Assembly (NCBI GenBank): GCA_036639955.1
Contig: JAVWHP010000014.1
Coordinates: forward strand, 1 to 27,280
DNA length: 27,280 nucleotides
Direction: 5' to 3'
DNA from: JAVWHP01 sp036639955
Lineage (GTDB): Bacteria; Bacillota_I; Bacilli_A; Erysipelotrichales; Erysipelotrichaceae
Shown: positions 16,053-24,977 of the stretch, in pieces
Numbering within the stretch: the stretch's first letter is position 1
How the letters are laid out: every line of letters begins with the position of its first letter
Program-made: the position numbers and the translations under genes
Notes under the pieces: model-generated
Database searches by the model: none
What the model was told of the DNA's origin: nothing
What the model saw: the letters and a program-made list of their open reading frames with translations, nothing else

Positions 16053-16370
16053 ATGATAGAATTAAGAAACCATCAAAAACAAGATTTATTAATAAATATG
16101 GGATATTTATATCAGAAAGAAAAGTTATCATTAGCATTAAGAGAAGCCAATATAGTATTTGAAGAAGAAGGAACATACTTACATAAAGATTTAATAAAAA
16201 AGATAGAATTAATACTAAATTCTATGAGAGTAGAATATGCATTAGTAATACAAAAAGAGTATTTAGAAAATAACCATGTTGATTGGTGGAAATGCTATTA
16301 TTCTAAAGCTACATATGAAGCTATGAAGAGTAGAGCTATTGATGTATTTCTCAGTTGCTTATATGATTAA
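16053..16370 (+). CDS. Small soluble protein of unknown function
   Basis: A 105-residue protein with no signal peptide or membrane helix. The first 80 residues are rich in charged and Leu/Ile residues and look helical. The end, WWKCYYSKATYEAMKSRAI, resembles the helix-turn-helix tail seen in ArpU-like and sigma-region-4-like regulators (YYSxxTYxxxKxxA), so DNA binding is possible but only a weak inference. GGGGTGA at about 16042-16048 is a good ribosome site. It stands between the phosphofructokinase terminator and ptsI, and the likely ptsI promoter lies in its last codons. I cannot assign a function. Confidence 0.75.
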   Translation: MIELRNHQKQDLLINMGYLYQKEKLSLALREANIVFEEEGTYLHKDLIKKIELILNSMRVEYALVIQKEYLENNHVDWWKCYYSKATYEAMKSRAIDVFLSCLYD

Positions 16371-16383
16371 AAAATGTTATGAT
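16355..16383 (+). promoter_or_regulatory. ptsI promoter
   Basis: TTGCTT (16355-16360), 17-bp spacer, TATGAT (16378-16383) preceded by TGT. The -35 lies inside the end of the upstream small gene. Confidence 0.6.
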
Positions 16384-16399
16384 ACTACATGTGAGAAAT

Positions 16400-16419
16400 G
16401 GCTAAACAGTGTTTTAGCC
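16400..16419 (+). promoter_or_regulatory. Hairpin in the ptsI leader
   Basis: GGCTAAA / TTTAGCC form a perfect 7-bp stem with a 6-nt loop, about 40 nt before the ptsI start codon. No T tract follows, so it is not a standard terminator. It could be an operator, an RNA-protein site or an mRNA stabiliser. Confidence 0.55.
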
Positions 16420-16460
16420 TAGTTTATGTATCGTAATATTATCAAGGAGGATTACATATT

Positions 16461-18167
16461 ATGTTAAAAGGAATTGCCGCATCTGCAGGAGTTGCTATTG
16501 CAACTGTTTATAAGTACGAAACACCTAAATTAGAAATTGTTAAGAAAGAAGCTAATGCTGAAGAAGAAATTAAGAACTTACAAGCAGGATTAGCTAAAAC
16601 TACTAAGGATATTGAAGGAATTAAAGAAAGAGCAGCTGGTAATTTATCTGATGAAGAATTAGCTATATTTGATGCTCATTTAATGGTTGCTAATGATCCA
16701 TGTATGTTCCAAGAAGCAGAAACAATGATTAAAAATGAGAATTGTAATGCTGAATATGCTATTGAACAAGTAGCAGGTAACTATATTGCAATGTTTGAAA
16801 CAATGGAAGATGCTTATATGAGAGAAAGAGCTGCTGATATTAAAGATGTTACTAATAGATTAAAGGCTCACCTTTTAGGAGTAATTATACCTGATTTAAC
16901 AGCTATAGATGAAGAAGTAGTAATTGTTGCTAATGATTTAACACCTTCAGATACTGCTCAATTAAATAAGAAATATGCTAAAGGATTTGCTACTGCAATT
17001 GGTGGTAGAACTTCACATTCAGCTATTATGGCTCGTAGTTTAGAAATACCAGCAATAGTAGGTTGTAAAGGAATATTAGAAGAAGCTAAACATGGAGATA
17101 AGATTATATTAGATGCTGTTGAAGGAGATGTAATGTTAAATCCTGATCAAGCAACTATAACTAAATATGAAGCAAAAGCGGAAGCTTGTGCTAAAGAAAA
17201 AGCTGACTTACAAGTATTAAAGAATGCTAAATCTATATCTACTGATGGACATCAAGTAGAATTAGCTGGTAATATTGGAACACCTAAAGATGTTGCTGGA
17301 GTATTAGCTAATGGTGGAGAAGGTGTAGGATTATACCGTACTGAATTCTTATATATGGATTCTAAAGAATTCCCAACTGAAGAAGAACAATTTGTTGCTT
17401 ATAAAGAAGTATTAGAAGGAATGAATGGTAAAAAGGTAGTAGTAAGAACTCTAGATATTGGTGGAGATAAAAAACTTCCTTACTTTGAATTCCCAGAAGA
17501 AATGAATCCTTTCTTAGGATACCGTGCAATTAGATTATGTTTAGACCGTACAGATATATTCCGTACACAGTTACGTGCATTAATTAGAGCTAGTGTTTAT
17601 GGTAAACTATGTATAATGTTCCCAATGATAGCTACAATTAATGAATTCAGACAAGCTAAACAAATCTTCTTAGAAGAAAAAGAAAAACTAGTTGCTGAAG
17701 GTGTTGAAGTAAGTGGTAAAATAGAATTAGGAACAATGGTAGAAATACCAGCAGCAGCTATTATTGCTGATAATTTAGGAAAAGAAGCTGACTTCTTCTC
17801 AATAGGTACTAATGATTTAATTCAATATACTATGGCGGCTGATCGTATGAGTGAACATGTATCATACCTATACCAACCATATAACCCATCTATTTTAAGA
17901 TTAATAAAGATGGTAATTGATGGAGCACATGCTAATGGTAAATGGGCTGGAATGTGTGGAGAAATGGCAGGAGAACCATATGCTGTACCATTATTATTAG
18001 GTATGGGATTAGATGAATTCTCAATGTCTGCTTCAAGTATACTTAAAGCACGTAAAGTAGTAAATTCATTAAGTAAAAAAGAGATGGAAACACTAGCTAG
18101 TGAAGCATTAAAACTAAGTACTGCTGAAGAAGTACTAGCATTAGTTAAAAAAACAGTAGATAAATAG
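16461..18167 (+). CDS. ptsI: PTS enzyme I (phosphoenolpyruvate-protein phosphotransferase)
   Basis: Enzyme I takes phosphate from PEP and passes it to HPr at the start of the sugar phosphotransferase cascade. The N-terminal domain holds the phosphorylated His186 in GGRTSHSAIMAR. The C-terminal TIM barrel has GLYRTEFLYMD (290-300), IGTNDLIQY (448-456) and catalytic Cys499 in GMCGEMAG. Length 568 is typical of the family. AAGGAGG at about 16444-16450 is 10 nt before the ATG. ptsH is not adjacent, unlike the common ptsHI order, so HPr must be encoded elsewhere. A terminator follows directly. Confidence 0.97.
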   Translation: MLKGIAASAGVAIATVYKYETPKLEIVKKEANAEEEIKNLQAGLAKTTKDIEGIKERAAGNLSDEELAIFDAHLMVANDPCMFQEAETMIKNENCNAEYAIEQVAGNYIAMFETMEDAYMRERAADIKDVTNRLKAHLLGVIIPDLTAIDEEVVIVANDLTPSDTAQLNKKYAKGFATAIGGRTSHSAIMARSLEIPAIVGCKGILEEAKHGDKIILDAVEGDVMLNPDQATITKYEAKAEACAKEKADLQVLKNAKSISTDGHQVELAGNIGTPKDVAGVLANGGEGVGLYRTEFLYMDSKEFPTEEEQFVAYKEVLEGMNGKKVVVRTLDIGGDKKLPYFEFPEEMNPFLGYRAIRLCLDRTDIFRTQLRALIRASVYGKLCIMFPMIATINEFRQAKQIFLEEKEKLVAEGVEVSGKIELGTMVEIPAAAIIADNLGKEADFFSIGTNDLIQYTMAADRMSEHVSYLYQPYNPSILRLIKMVIDGAHANGKWAGMCGEMAGEPYAVPLLLGMGLDEFSMSASSILKARKVVNSLSKKEMETLASEALKLSTAEEVLALVKKTVDK

Positions 18168-18179
18168 TAAATAATAATT

Positions 18180-18207
18180 AAAAGTAGGATATGATCCTAC
18201 TTTTTTT
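18180..18207 (+). terminator. Terminator after ptsI
   Basis: AAAGTAGGAT pairs with ATCCTACTTT around an ATG loop and is followed by four more T. Confidence 0.9.
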
Positions 18208-18208
18208 A

Positions 18209-18236
18209 TTGAAATAAGATATGAAGATGTTATACT
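18209..18236 (+). promoter_or_regulatory. Promoter of the S51 peptidase gene
   Basis: TTGAAA (18209-18214), 16-bp spacer, TATACT (18231-18236) with TGT directly before it. AAGGAGG follows at 18247-18253. Confidence 0.7.
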
Positions 18237-18261
18237 ATTTATAATTAAGGAGGATTATAAG

Positions 18262-18873
18262 ATGAAACTATTTTTATGTTCATCATTTGATGAAGTAATA
18301 CCTTTATATAAATCTTTTGATAAAGATTTATATAAAGGTAAACGTGTGGCTTTTATACCTACTGCTGTTAATGTAGAGGACTATAAAGAAAATGTTATAG
18401 TTGCTAAGAAGTGCTTGAAGGAACTTGGAATGATAGTTTATAACATAGATATTGCTACTGCAGATTATAGTCTTGTTGAGGATACTATAAAGTTATGTGA
18501 CTCTATTTATATAGCTGGTGGTAATACATTCTATTTATTACAAGAACTTATTAGAACTAAGACTGACAAACTTATAATAGATGCAATTATTGCAGGTAAG
18601 TTATATATAGGTGAATCTGCTGGATCAATGATTGTTTCTAATAATATAGACTATGTAAGAGCTATGGATGATCCATCCTTAGCTCCACTGCTTACTACAT
18701 TTGATGCATTAAGCTTAGTAGATTTTTATGTAGTTCCTCATTATAATGATGAACCTTTTAAAGATATTGCTCATAAAATGTATGATGATAATTCTTCTAA
18801 CTTAAATATGATTGCTATAGGTAATAGTGAAGCTATAACAGTTGTAGATTCAAAAGTTAGTGTAATGAAATAA
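18262..18873 (+). CDS. Peptidase E-like S51 family protein
   Basis: A 203-residue protein of the class I glutamine amidotransferase-like fold, family S51 (dipeptidase E, cyanophycinase relatives). The nucleophile Ser119 is in the elbow GESAGS, AGGNT (85-89) forms the typical second loop, and His160 in VVPHYND fits the catalytic His. Family members cleave Asp-containing dipeptides, but relatives differ in substrate and this one may not be a true Asp-dipeptidase. It is probably cytoplasmic, since no signal peptide is seen. Single gene with its own promoter, convergent with pepF and sharing a two-way terminator with it. Confidence 0.86.
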   Translation: MKLFLCSSFDEVIPLYKSFDKDLYKGKRVAFIPTAVNVEDYKENVIVAKKCLKELGMIVYNIDIATADYSLVEDTIKLCDSIYIAGGNTFYLLQELIRTKTDKLIIDAIIAGKLYIGESAGSMIVSNNIDYVRAMDDPSLAPLLTTFDALSLVDFYVVPHYNDEPFKDIAHKMYDDNSSNLNMIAIGNSEAITVVDSKVSVMK

Positions 18874-18888
18874 GCCTATAAATTATAT

Positions 18889-18915
18889 AAAAAAAATAGC
18901 TATGCTATTTTTTTT
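18889..18915. terminator. Bidirectional terminator between the S51 gene and pepF
   Basis: Eight A, TAGC, a TAT loop, GCTA and eight T form a perfect 12-bp inverted repeat. It works for both strands, and the pepF stop codon (18905-18907) lies inside it. Confidence 0.9.
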
Positions 18916-20647
18916 GTGCTAACTTTATGAAGTCTTTAATTTCTGTGGCTATACTATCAAGTGCGTTATTCCAGAATGTTGGTTCGCTTATGTCGATTCC
19001 AGCGATTTTAGCACAATCTTCAAGACTACTTATTGTAGTAGCGTGTAATAAATTTTGGTACTTAGTTATAAAATGCTTAGGATCTTCTTCATATACTACG
19101 TAAAGACCACGAGCTAATAAGCCACCAAATGCATAAGGGAAATTATAAAAACTAGTAGAGGTAGAATAATAGTGAGATTTGTTTACCCACATATATTTAT
19201 GAAGATAGTTTGGATCCATACTATTACCATAAACTTCTTTTTGAGCATCTAACATAATATTATTAAGTTCTTCAGCTGATAAGAATTCATCATGGGCGCG
19301 TTCCATTACAGTAGTTTCAAATGAATATCTAGTATATATATCACATATAATTTGGTTAAGATCTTGAAGTGAAGATTCTAGAAGTACAAGTTTATCATCA
19401 TCATTAGCATCTTTAATTAGAGCTTTCATGATTACTAATTCATTAAATGTTGAGGCTGTTTCAGCTATAGGCATACTGTATTCAGTGTTTAAAGGGGCGT
19501 GGTCCTGAATCATTTCACCATGATATGCATGGCCAAGTTCATGAGCCAATGTTATTATGTCGCTTAGGCTACCATCAAAGTTAGTTAGGATTCTACTAGC
19601 TTTAATGCTTGGTATATTACTACAGAAGGCTCCTCCTACTTTACCTGCTTTAGGATAGAAGTCTATCCATTCATTATCAAAGGCTTTCTCAATAAGATCT
19701 GCTATAGATTGATCAAAGCTAGTAAAGTGCTTAATTAAATATTCTTTAGCTTCTTCAATACTATATGATTTATTCGTTGAACCGATGGGAGCGAATAAAT
19801 CATACCATGGTAATCCGTTCTTATCTTCTAATAACTCTGCTTTAGTACTTATATAGCTTCTAAAATCTATAAAGTGTGCTTTCATTGCGCTTATTAGCGC
19901 TTCTAAGGTTGAACGTTGCATATGAGCATTGTTTAGTGCTTCATCTAGTGGCGAGGCGTAGCCACGCTCATTAGAGATGGTAACGACTTGTTGTTTAATA
20001 CTATTTAAAGCAAAAGCTACTGAGTCACATATTTTAGGATAACTATCTAGTTCTGCTAAATAGGCGCTTTTACGGATATCTTGGCTAGGGTTATAAGCTA
20101 AATTTCGTAAGGTAGATAAATTTAGCTTATTGTTATTATAGTTTATTTCTAAATTAGAGGTTAAATAAGCTTGGAGATTCTCCCATGCACTACCTGAACT
20201 AACCTCTAATTTAGAAATGATAGATTCTACTTCAGGTGCTAATAGATATTTAGCATCTTCTTTAATAGTAGTTAATAAGTACTTATATTGGTTTAAATAT
20301 TTATTAGATTCTATTAGTTGTTCTAGATTAGGAGTACTTGCTATAATTTTATTAAATTTAGCTAAAGCATAAGATATATTACTAGCTATATTAGATAGTT
20401 TATTTAGTTCAGAACTAAATAAACTATCGTTAGTAGCTACACTTTGAGATAGTTGTATATAGCAAGCTAGTCGTTCTATTAGTACTGTATATACTTCTAG
20501 TTCTTTTAGCATTTCTTCAATAGCATTAGGGTTGTTTGTTAGGGCATTGAAGTGCTCAATAGAGTCTTTCAATGCTTGTATATCGTTTAGATATTTAGGG
20601 TCTGTAGTACTTTTATATAGGGCGTTTAGTGACCAAGTTTTATTCAT
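18905..20647 (-). CDS. pepF: Oligoendopeptidase F (M3 family)
   Basis: A cytoplasmic zinc metallopeptidase that degrades short peptides. The zinc site HELGH is at residues 369-373 (His369, Glu370, His373), with the third ligand likely Glu396 in MPIAETAST. The N-terminal half is the long helical region of M3B enzymes. Length 580 is close to the usual 590-600. GAAGG precedes the ATG at about 20659-20663 on the plus scale. The last codons double as one arm of the shared terminator. It lies downstream of pyrR but has its own extended -10, so it is likely a separate unit. Confidence 0.94.
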   Translation of the reverse strand: MNKTWSLNALYKSTTDPKYLNDIQALKDSIEHFNALTNNPNAIEEMLKELEVYTVLIERLACYIQLSQSVATNDSLFSSELNKLSNIASNISYALAKFNKIIASTPNLEQLIESNKYLNQYKYLLTTIKEDAKYLLAPEVESIISKLEVSSGSAWENLQAYLTSNLEINYNNNKLNLSTLRNLAYNPSQDIRKSAYLAELDSYPKICDSVAFALNSIKQQVVTISNERGYASPLDEALNNAHMQRSTLEALISAMKAHFIDFRSYISTKAELLEDKNGLPWYDLFAPIGSTNKSYSIEEAKEYLIKHFTSFDQSIADLIEKAFDNEWIDFYPKAGKVGGAFCSNIPSIKASRILTNFDGSLSDIITLAHELGHAYHGEMIQDHAPLNTEYSMPIAETASTFNELVIMKALIKDANDDDKLVLLESSLQDLNQIICDIYTRYSFETTVMERAHDEFLSAEELNNIMLDAQKEVYGNSMDPNYLHKYMWVNKSHYYSTSTSFYNFPYAFGGLLARGLYVVYEEDPKHFITKYQNLLHATTISSLEDCAKIAGIDISEPTFWNNALDSIATEIKDFIKLAQKK

Positions 20648-20671
20648 AGTTTACCTTCTTTCATAGTAGTT

Positions 20672-20680
20672 ATTATAGCA
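20672..20680 (-). promoter_or_regulatory. pepF extended -10 promoter element
   Basis: On the minus strand, TGC precedes TATAAT (plus coordinates 20672-20677). The -35 region falls in the T tract of the pyrR terminator and is poor. Confidence 0.65.
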
Positions 20681-20697
20681 TAAAATTAATATAATAT

Positions 20698-20725
20698 TAA
20701 AAAAATAGAATGCTTTAGCATTCTA
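20698..20725 (-). terminator. pyrR terminator
   Basis: On the minus strand, TAGAATGC pairs with GCATTCTA around a 4-nt loop and is followed by seven T. The first TAG of the stem is the pyrR stop codon. Confidence 0.88.
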
Positions 20726-21238
20726 TTTAGATAAGAAGACACCATCAGTAGTATCTATTTCATTTAGTTTAACTTTAATTACTTCATGTAGTGAACTAGG
20801 TATATTTTTACCAATGTAATCGGCACGAATAGGAAGTTCACGATGACCTCTATCAACTAATACTGCTAGTTGTATTTCTTTTGGTCGACCAAAGTGCATT
20901 ATAGCATCCATTGCTGCTCTTACAGTACGTCCTTTAAATAGTACATCATCAACTAAAATAATTTTACGATTAGTTACATTAAAGTGAGGAATAGGTAAGA
21001 TTGTAGGTTTACTCATATCATCACGCCAAGGTTTTATATCAAGTTCTTCATAAGGAACTTGTATCCCTTCTACTAATTCTATTTGTTTAGCTATACGCTT
21101 TGCTAAATATATACCACGAGTCTTTATTCCCACTAATAGTATTTCATCTACACCTTTATTACGTTCAATTATCTCATGCGTTATACGCATAAGTGAACGT
21201 CTTACACCATCACTATCTATAATCTCTTTAGTTTCCAT
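20723..21238 (-). CDS. pyrR: PyrR, pyr operon attenuator / uracil phosphoribosyltransferase
   Basis: PyrR binds pyr mRNA in response to UMP to cause termination, and may also make UMP from uracil and PRPP. The PRPP-binding loop IILVDDVLFKGRT is at residues 93-105, and LVDRGHRELPIRADYIGKN (127-145) is the family signature separating PyrR from other phosphoribosyltransferases. Length 171 is close to the usual 175-180. It begins 13 nt after the SNF2 gene and is probably co-transcribed with it. No pyrimidine biosynthesis gene or PyrR-type attenuator is in the window, so its regulatory targets lie elsewhere. Confidence 0.95.
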   Translation of the reverse strand: METKEIIDSDGVRRSLMRITHEIIERNKGVDEILLVGIKTRGIYLAKRIAKQIELVEGIQVPYEELDIKPWRDDMSKPTILPIPHFNVTNRKIILVDDVLFKGRTVRAAMDAIMHFGRPKEIQLAVLVDRGHRELPIRADYIGKNIPSSLHEVIKVKLNEIDTTDGVFLSK

Positions 21239-21251
21239 AGTTTAAACCTTT

Positions 21252-24200
21252 CTAGTTTAATAAACCAATTAATTCTTCAGTAGACATATCATGAATTAAA
21301 CCATTATTCTCATTAATAATTGAATCTGAAAGATCCTTTTTAAGATCTTGTAGTTCTTGAATCTTTTCTTCAATTGTATTTTTAGCTATAAGTTTATATA
21401 CTTGTACATTATTATGTTGTCCCATTCTATATGCTCTATCAGTAGCTTGATTTTGTGCACTAACATTCCACCAAGGATCAAAGTGAATAACTACTTCAGC
21501 ACTAGTAAGGTTTAATCCAGTACCACCAGCTTTTAATGATATTAAGAATACTTGTGTATCATCATTATTAAATGATGATACCATCTGTTGTCTTAAAGTT
21601 TTAGGAGTACTACCCTTTAATAAGTAATAAGATATCTCATTTTCAACTAATTTATTCTCTATTATAGATAATAAACTAGTAAACTGTGAAAATATAAGTA
21701 CTTTCTTTTTAGAAGCAGCAGCATTCTCTATTAGTTCCATACAAGCTAATAGTTTAGCACTTTCTCCAGCAAAATCATCATATACTAAATGTGGATCACA
21801 ACATATTTGTCTAAGTTTAGTAAGCATTGAAAGAACCATAATTTTACCATGTTTTTCTCCATCTTTACTAATACTTTCTTGTAATTCATCTTTCATACTT
21901 AATAGATTAGCACTATATAATTTTTGTGCTTCTTCATCTAAATCTACATGTAGTGTATTCTCTACTTTTTCAGGTAATTCTTGTAATACATCTTTCTTAA
22001 TTCTACGTAATATAAATGGTTCTACAAGTTTCTTTAATTCATTTAAAGCATCTTGATCACTATCTTTTACAATTGCTATTTCATAATTCTTTTTAAAAGC
22101 ACTATAAGTATATAAATAACCAGGCATTAAGAAATCAAATATAGACCATAATTCAGCTAAACTATTTTCTATAGGAGTACCTGTTAATGCAAACTTATGT
22201 AAACTATTAATCTCTTTTACACTTTCAGCATTCTTAGTAGTATGATTCTTTATATATTGAGCTTCATCTAATATAGCATAATTAAATGTAAAGTCTTCTA
22301 ATTCTTCATAATCTCTTTTTAAATAATCATAAGATGTTATAACTATATCATAATCCATACTCTTCTTTAGTTGTTGTTTTCTTTGATTAGCATTTCCATT
22401 AATAACTAATGGGTTTAAAATTTTAGAAAACTTATGTATTTCACTTTCCCAGTTTAATATTAAACTAGTTGGACATACTACTATACTTGTACTTTTAGGA
22501 TTATGTATCTTTTCATCTTCTAATAATGTTATTACTTGAATAGTTTTACCTATTCCCATATCATCTGCTAATATAGCTCCAAAACCATAAGCAGCCATAG
22601 TTTTTAACCATCTATAACCACTCTTTTGATAGTTTCTTAATATAGGTTTCATAGATGCTGGTACTTCATAATCTGAATCTTGTATATTCTTAATATCTCT
22701 TATAATAGCTTTAAAGTTATGATCTCTATCTACTTTTAAACTTTGAGTATTCTTTAATGAATTATCTAATGATAATGCATGGTATGTAGGTAACTTAATC
22801 TTACCTTTAGCTAATTGTTTATCACTTAAATGTAAAGTATCTAATACTGAAGATAATTCAAATAAACTACTATCTTCTATATTAACAAAGCTTCCATTCT
22901 TCATTCTATAGTATTTTCTTTTACTTCTATAAGCTTTAAGTACTTCACTTAATTCATCTATAGGGAATTGAGAAGTAGTAAAATCTATTTGTAATAGATC
23001 ATTTTCTATTCTTACTCCTAATGATATAGCACCACTATCTTTAATTTCCATTGCTTTAATAGCATCTGTAGCATATATATAACAACATTTATTTAATTCA
23101 TTAAATCCTTTATTTAAAAATTCATATATAGCATCTTGTGAGTTTTCTATATAAGCTATACCTTCTTCATAATCTATTCTAGTAGTAAAGTTTTGTAATA
23201 ATAAACTAGTACTTAATTCTTGTGTATATGTTCTACTAGCGCTCTTATTAGTAGGTAAGAAAGCATTATATTCATCACTACCATAAGCAAATATAAGTTT
23301 ACAAGCTATAGTATTAATTTTAGGCATATCTAAATATAATTTAGCATTCAATGGTAATGGAGAAAACTCTTTTAAAGAATCTCCTTCTATTGGCATATAA
23401 GGTGCTATACAATTTAATACACTAGCATATAATTGTCTCATATAATTCTTATGTATTATTTTAGAATGTAAACTTTGAGTAAATAACATTAATAATTCAC
23501 TAGTAGCATTACTATAGTCTTCATCACATCTATATAACTTATGATCTATAATAATATATATATGTTTAGATCCTTTTAATAAACTATATTCTTTATGATT
23601 TAATGATAATTCATAATTATTATCATCTATTCTATTAATGAATAATGTAAAATCAGGATTACTATCTATAAATTTTAAATTCTTAGTTTTCTTTTCTTCA
23701 TATAAGTAATCTAATTCTTTATCTTTATATAATTCAAAGAAACTATCTAAACTTTCTTTCATTAATACTATTGTATTAGCTTCTATAGTCATTGGTTGAT
23801 TACTATAATATGTATTATCACTATAATGTTGAGTTAAAAATTCTAATACTGGTTTTGATTCTTCATTAAAACTATTTACTGAATGGAAGAAATTTAAATG
23901 AATACCATAGTCTTTACTATTATGATGTTCCATATCATATATGAAGTTCTTTATATCTTTAATCTTATAAGTTTTTTCATTACCTATTTTAAATGATAAA
24001 GCTAAATAACATCCCATCTTTAAAGTTAAAATAGGTTCTAAATTTACTCCTTGGTTATAATTTTGAGCTAAAGTAGAATAAACTATAGTTTCTTCATAAC
24101 GTTTAATAAGATTCTCTAAAGCAGGATCTATAGCTATTACTTCTTCTTCTACTGGTTTCTTAGTTACTTGTTGATAAAATAATTTAATAAGTACTGCTAT

Positions 24201-24470
24201 AACATGAGGACATATTAAATTATGTTTTTCATTATAACAACTACTACAATTAAATACTTTAACGTTGTTATCATCTTTATCAATAGTTAAATTAACTTCA
24301 GAATAGCTATTAGTATCTTTAATAGTAGCATGTACTAAAATAGTATCTTCATCAAAGTAAGGATCTACTTCTAATGATACTACTTTGTTATCATTATATA
24401 ATAATAAAGCTTCTTGATAGATTTGCTCATCAATAGCAAAATCTTTTATTTGTTCTAGGGTTAGTTCCAT
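21252..24470 (-). CDS. SNF2-family DNA helicase-like ATPase with SWIM-type zinc finger
   Basis: A 1072-residue bacterial SNF2/RapA-class protein. Near the N-terminus, C75-x2-C78-x8-C87-x-H89 resembles a SWIM zinc finger, though the canonical first pair is CxC rather than CxxC. A long middle region (about 100-600) is the SNF2-associated part. The ATPase core has the Walker A stretch ADDMGIGKT, the DEAQ box (ILDEAQYIKN) and TGTPIENSLAELW; the C-terminal helicase lobe has QATDRAYRMGQ and IEEKIQEL. These proteins translocate on DNA and remodel bound proteins; the bacterial role is not settled. GGAGG precedes the ATG. First gene of a unit with pyrR. Confidence 0.93.
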   Translation of the reverse strand: MELTLEQIKDFAIDEQIYQEALLLYNDNKVVSLEVDPYFDEDTILVHATIKDTNSYSEVNLTIDKDDNNVKVFNCSSCYNEKHNLICPHVIAVLIKLFYQQVTKKPVEEEVIAIDPALENLIKRYEETIVYSTLAQNYNQGVNLEPILTLKMGCYLALSFKIGNEKTYKIKDIKNFIYDMEHHNSKDYGIHLNFFHSVNSFNEESKPVLEFLTQHYSDNTYYSNQPMTIEANTIVLMKESLDSFFELYKDKELDYLYEEKKTKNLKFIDSNPDFTLFINRIDDNNYELSLNHKEYSLLKGSKHIYIIIDHKLYRCDEDYSNATSELLMLFTQSLHSKIIHKNYMRQLYASVLNCIAPYMPIEGDSLKEFSPLPLNAKLYLDMPKINTIACKLIFAYGSDEYNAFLPTNKSASRTYTQELSTSLLLQNFTTRIDYEEGIAYIENSQDAIYEFLNKGFNELNKCCYIYATDAIKAMEIKDSGAISLGVRIENDLLQIDFTTSQFPIDELSEVLKAYRSKRKYYRMKNGSFVNIEDSSLFELSSVLDTLHLSDKQLAKGKIKLPTYHALSLDNSLKNTQSLKVDRDHNFKAIIRDIKNIQDSDYEVPASMKPILRNYQKSGYRWLKTMAAYGFGAILADDMGIGKTIQVITLLEDEKIHNPKSTSIVVCPTSLILNWESEIHKFSKILNPLVINGNANQRKQQLKKSMDYDIVITSYDYLKRDYEELEDFTFNYAILDEAQYIKNHTTKNAESVKEINSLHKFALTGTPIENSLAELWSIFDFLMPGYLYTYSAFKKNYEIAIVKDSDQDALNELKKLVEPFILRRIKKDVLQELPEKVENTLHVDLDEEAQKLYSANLLSMKDELQESISKDGEKHGKIMVLSMLTKLRQICCDPHLVYDDFAGESAKLLACMELIENAAASKKKVLIFSQFTSLLSIIENKLVENEISYYLLKGSTPKTLRQQMVSSFNNDDTQVFLISLKAGGTGLNLTSAEVVIHFDPWWNVSAQNQATDRAYRMGQHNNVQVYKLIAKNTIEEKIQELQDLKKDLSDSIINENNGLIHDMSTEELIGLLN

Positions 24471-24496
24471 GTAATACCTCCATTAGTGCAACATAT

Positions 24497-24505
24497 ATTA
24501 TAACA
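24497..24505 (-). promoter_or_regulatory. Extended -10 of the SNF2-pyrR unit
   Basis: On the minus strand TGT precedes TATAAT (plus coordinates 24497-24502). I see no good -35. Confidence 0.65.
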
Positions 24506-24554
24506 TTAAAAATGAATTTATTCTTTCTTTATTTTATTATTTTTAAATAATTTA

Positions 24555-24583
24555 TTGTAAATATAGAATTGTTATGTTAAGAT
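24555..24583 (+). promoter_or_regulatory. tRNA-Trp promoter
   Basis: TTGTAA (24555-24560), 17-bp spacer, TAAGAT (24578-24583) with TGT directly before it. Confidence 0.75.
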
Positions 24584-24602
24584 ATTAAAGCAGTAAATAT
24601 TT

Positions 24603-24676
24603 AGGGGAGTCGTACAATGGTAGTATAACGGTCTCCAAAACCGCTGACGCGGGTTCAATTCCTGTCTCCCCTGCCA
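24603..24676 (+). tRNA. tRNA-Trp (CCA anticodon)
   Basis: Acceptor AGGGGAG (24603-24609) pairs with CTCCCCT (24666-24672), then G and an encoded CCA. The anticodon loop CTCCAAA (24633-24639) carries CCA at 24635-24637, reading UGG. D and T arms fold with some G-T pairs and the first anticodon-stem pair is A-C. Monocistronic, with its own promoter and terminator. Confidence 0.95.
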
Positions 24677-24687
24677 TTTATAAATTT

Positions 24688-24711
24688 AAACCACTTAATG
24701 TGGTTTTTTTT
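24688..24711 (+). terminator. Terminator after tRNA-Trp
   Basis: AAACCAC pairs with GTGGTTT around TTAAT, followed by five T. Confidence 0.88.
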
Positions 24712-24912
24712 ATATAAGTATATATAACTTTATATAGGTTATAATATTATAAGTACTTTAATTTAGTTATAAATATAGTTTTAGTATTACTTAATGTTTG
24801 AGTTTTTTATTAGTTGTAAATAAAAAATACGAATAACTGATTAAGGTAATTAAAAAAAACTTAAAAAAGCGATAATTTATTAATATTTTTCTTTAAAAGA
24901 ATTGTTATGTTG
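24712..24912. other. AT-rich intergenic region with no gene seen
   Basis: About 200 bases with very little G or C between the tRNA-Trp terminator and the purC promoter. There is an isolated TATAAT at 24740-24745 with no clear partner, no open frame with a ribosome site and no riboswitch motif that I recognise. Confidence 0.6.
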
Positions 24913-24921
24913 TGGTATACT
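24913..24921 (+). promoter_or_regulatory. purC extended -10 promoter element
   Basis: TGG followed by TATACT (24916-24921). The -35 region is only A/T runs (TTTAAA, 24892-24897). In the leader, ATGTG (24946-24950) and CACAT (24954-24958) form a small inverted repeat. Confidence 0.6.
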
Positions 24922-24977
24922 AGTTGAGTATTTGAATAATGCTTTATGTGGTTCACATTGAACGGAGGAAAAAATCG

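Noticed and set aside
16400..16419. Leader hairpin as an intrinsic terminator before ptsI
   Set aside because: No T tract follows the stem.
24941..24958. Possible Rex site (TTCACAT) before purC
   Set aside because: Only one half-site resembles the consensus; the other half does not match.
24939..24977. Upstream in-frame ATG for purC
   Set aside because: The 13 extra residues do not fit PurC, and the only good ribosome site serves ATG 24978.
24712..24977. Purine riboswitch before purC
   Set aside because: The conserved core (TATAATCCTAATGATATGG-type) and the three-way junction are not visible.
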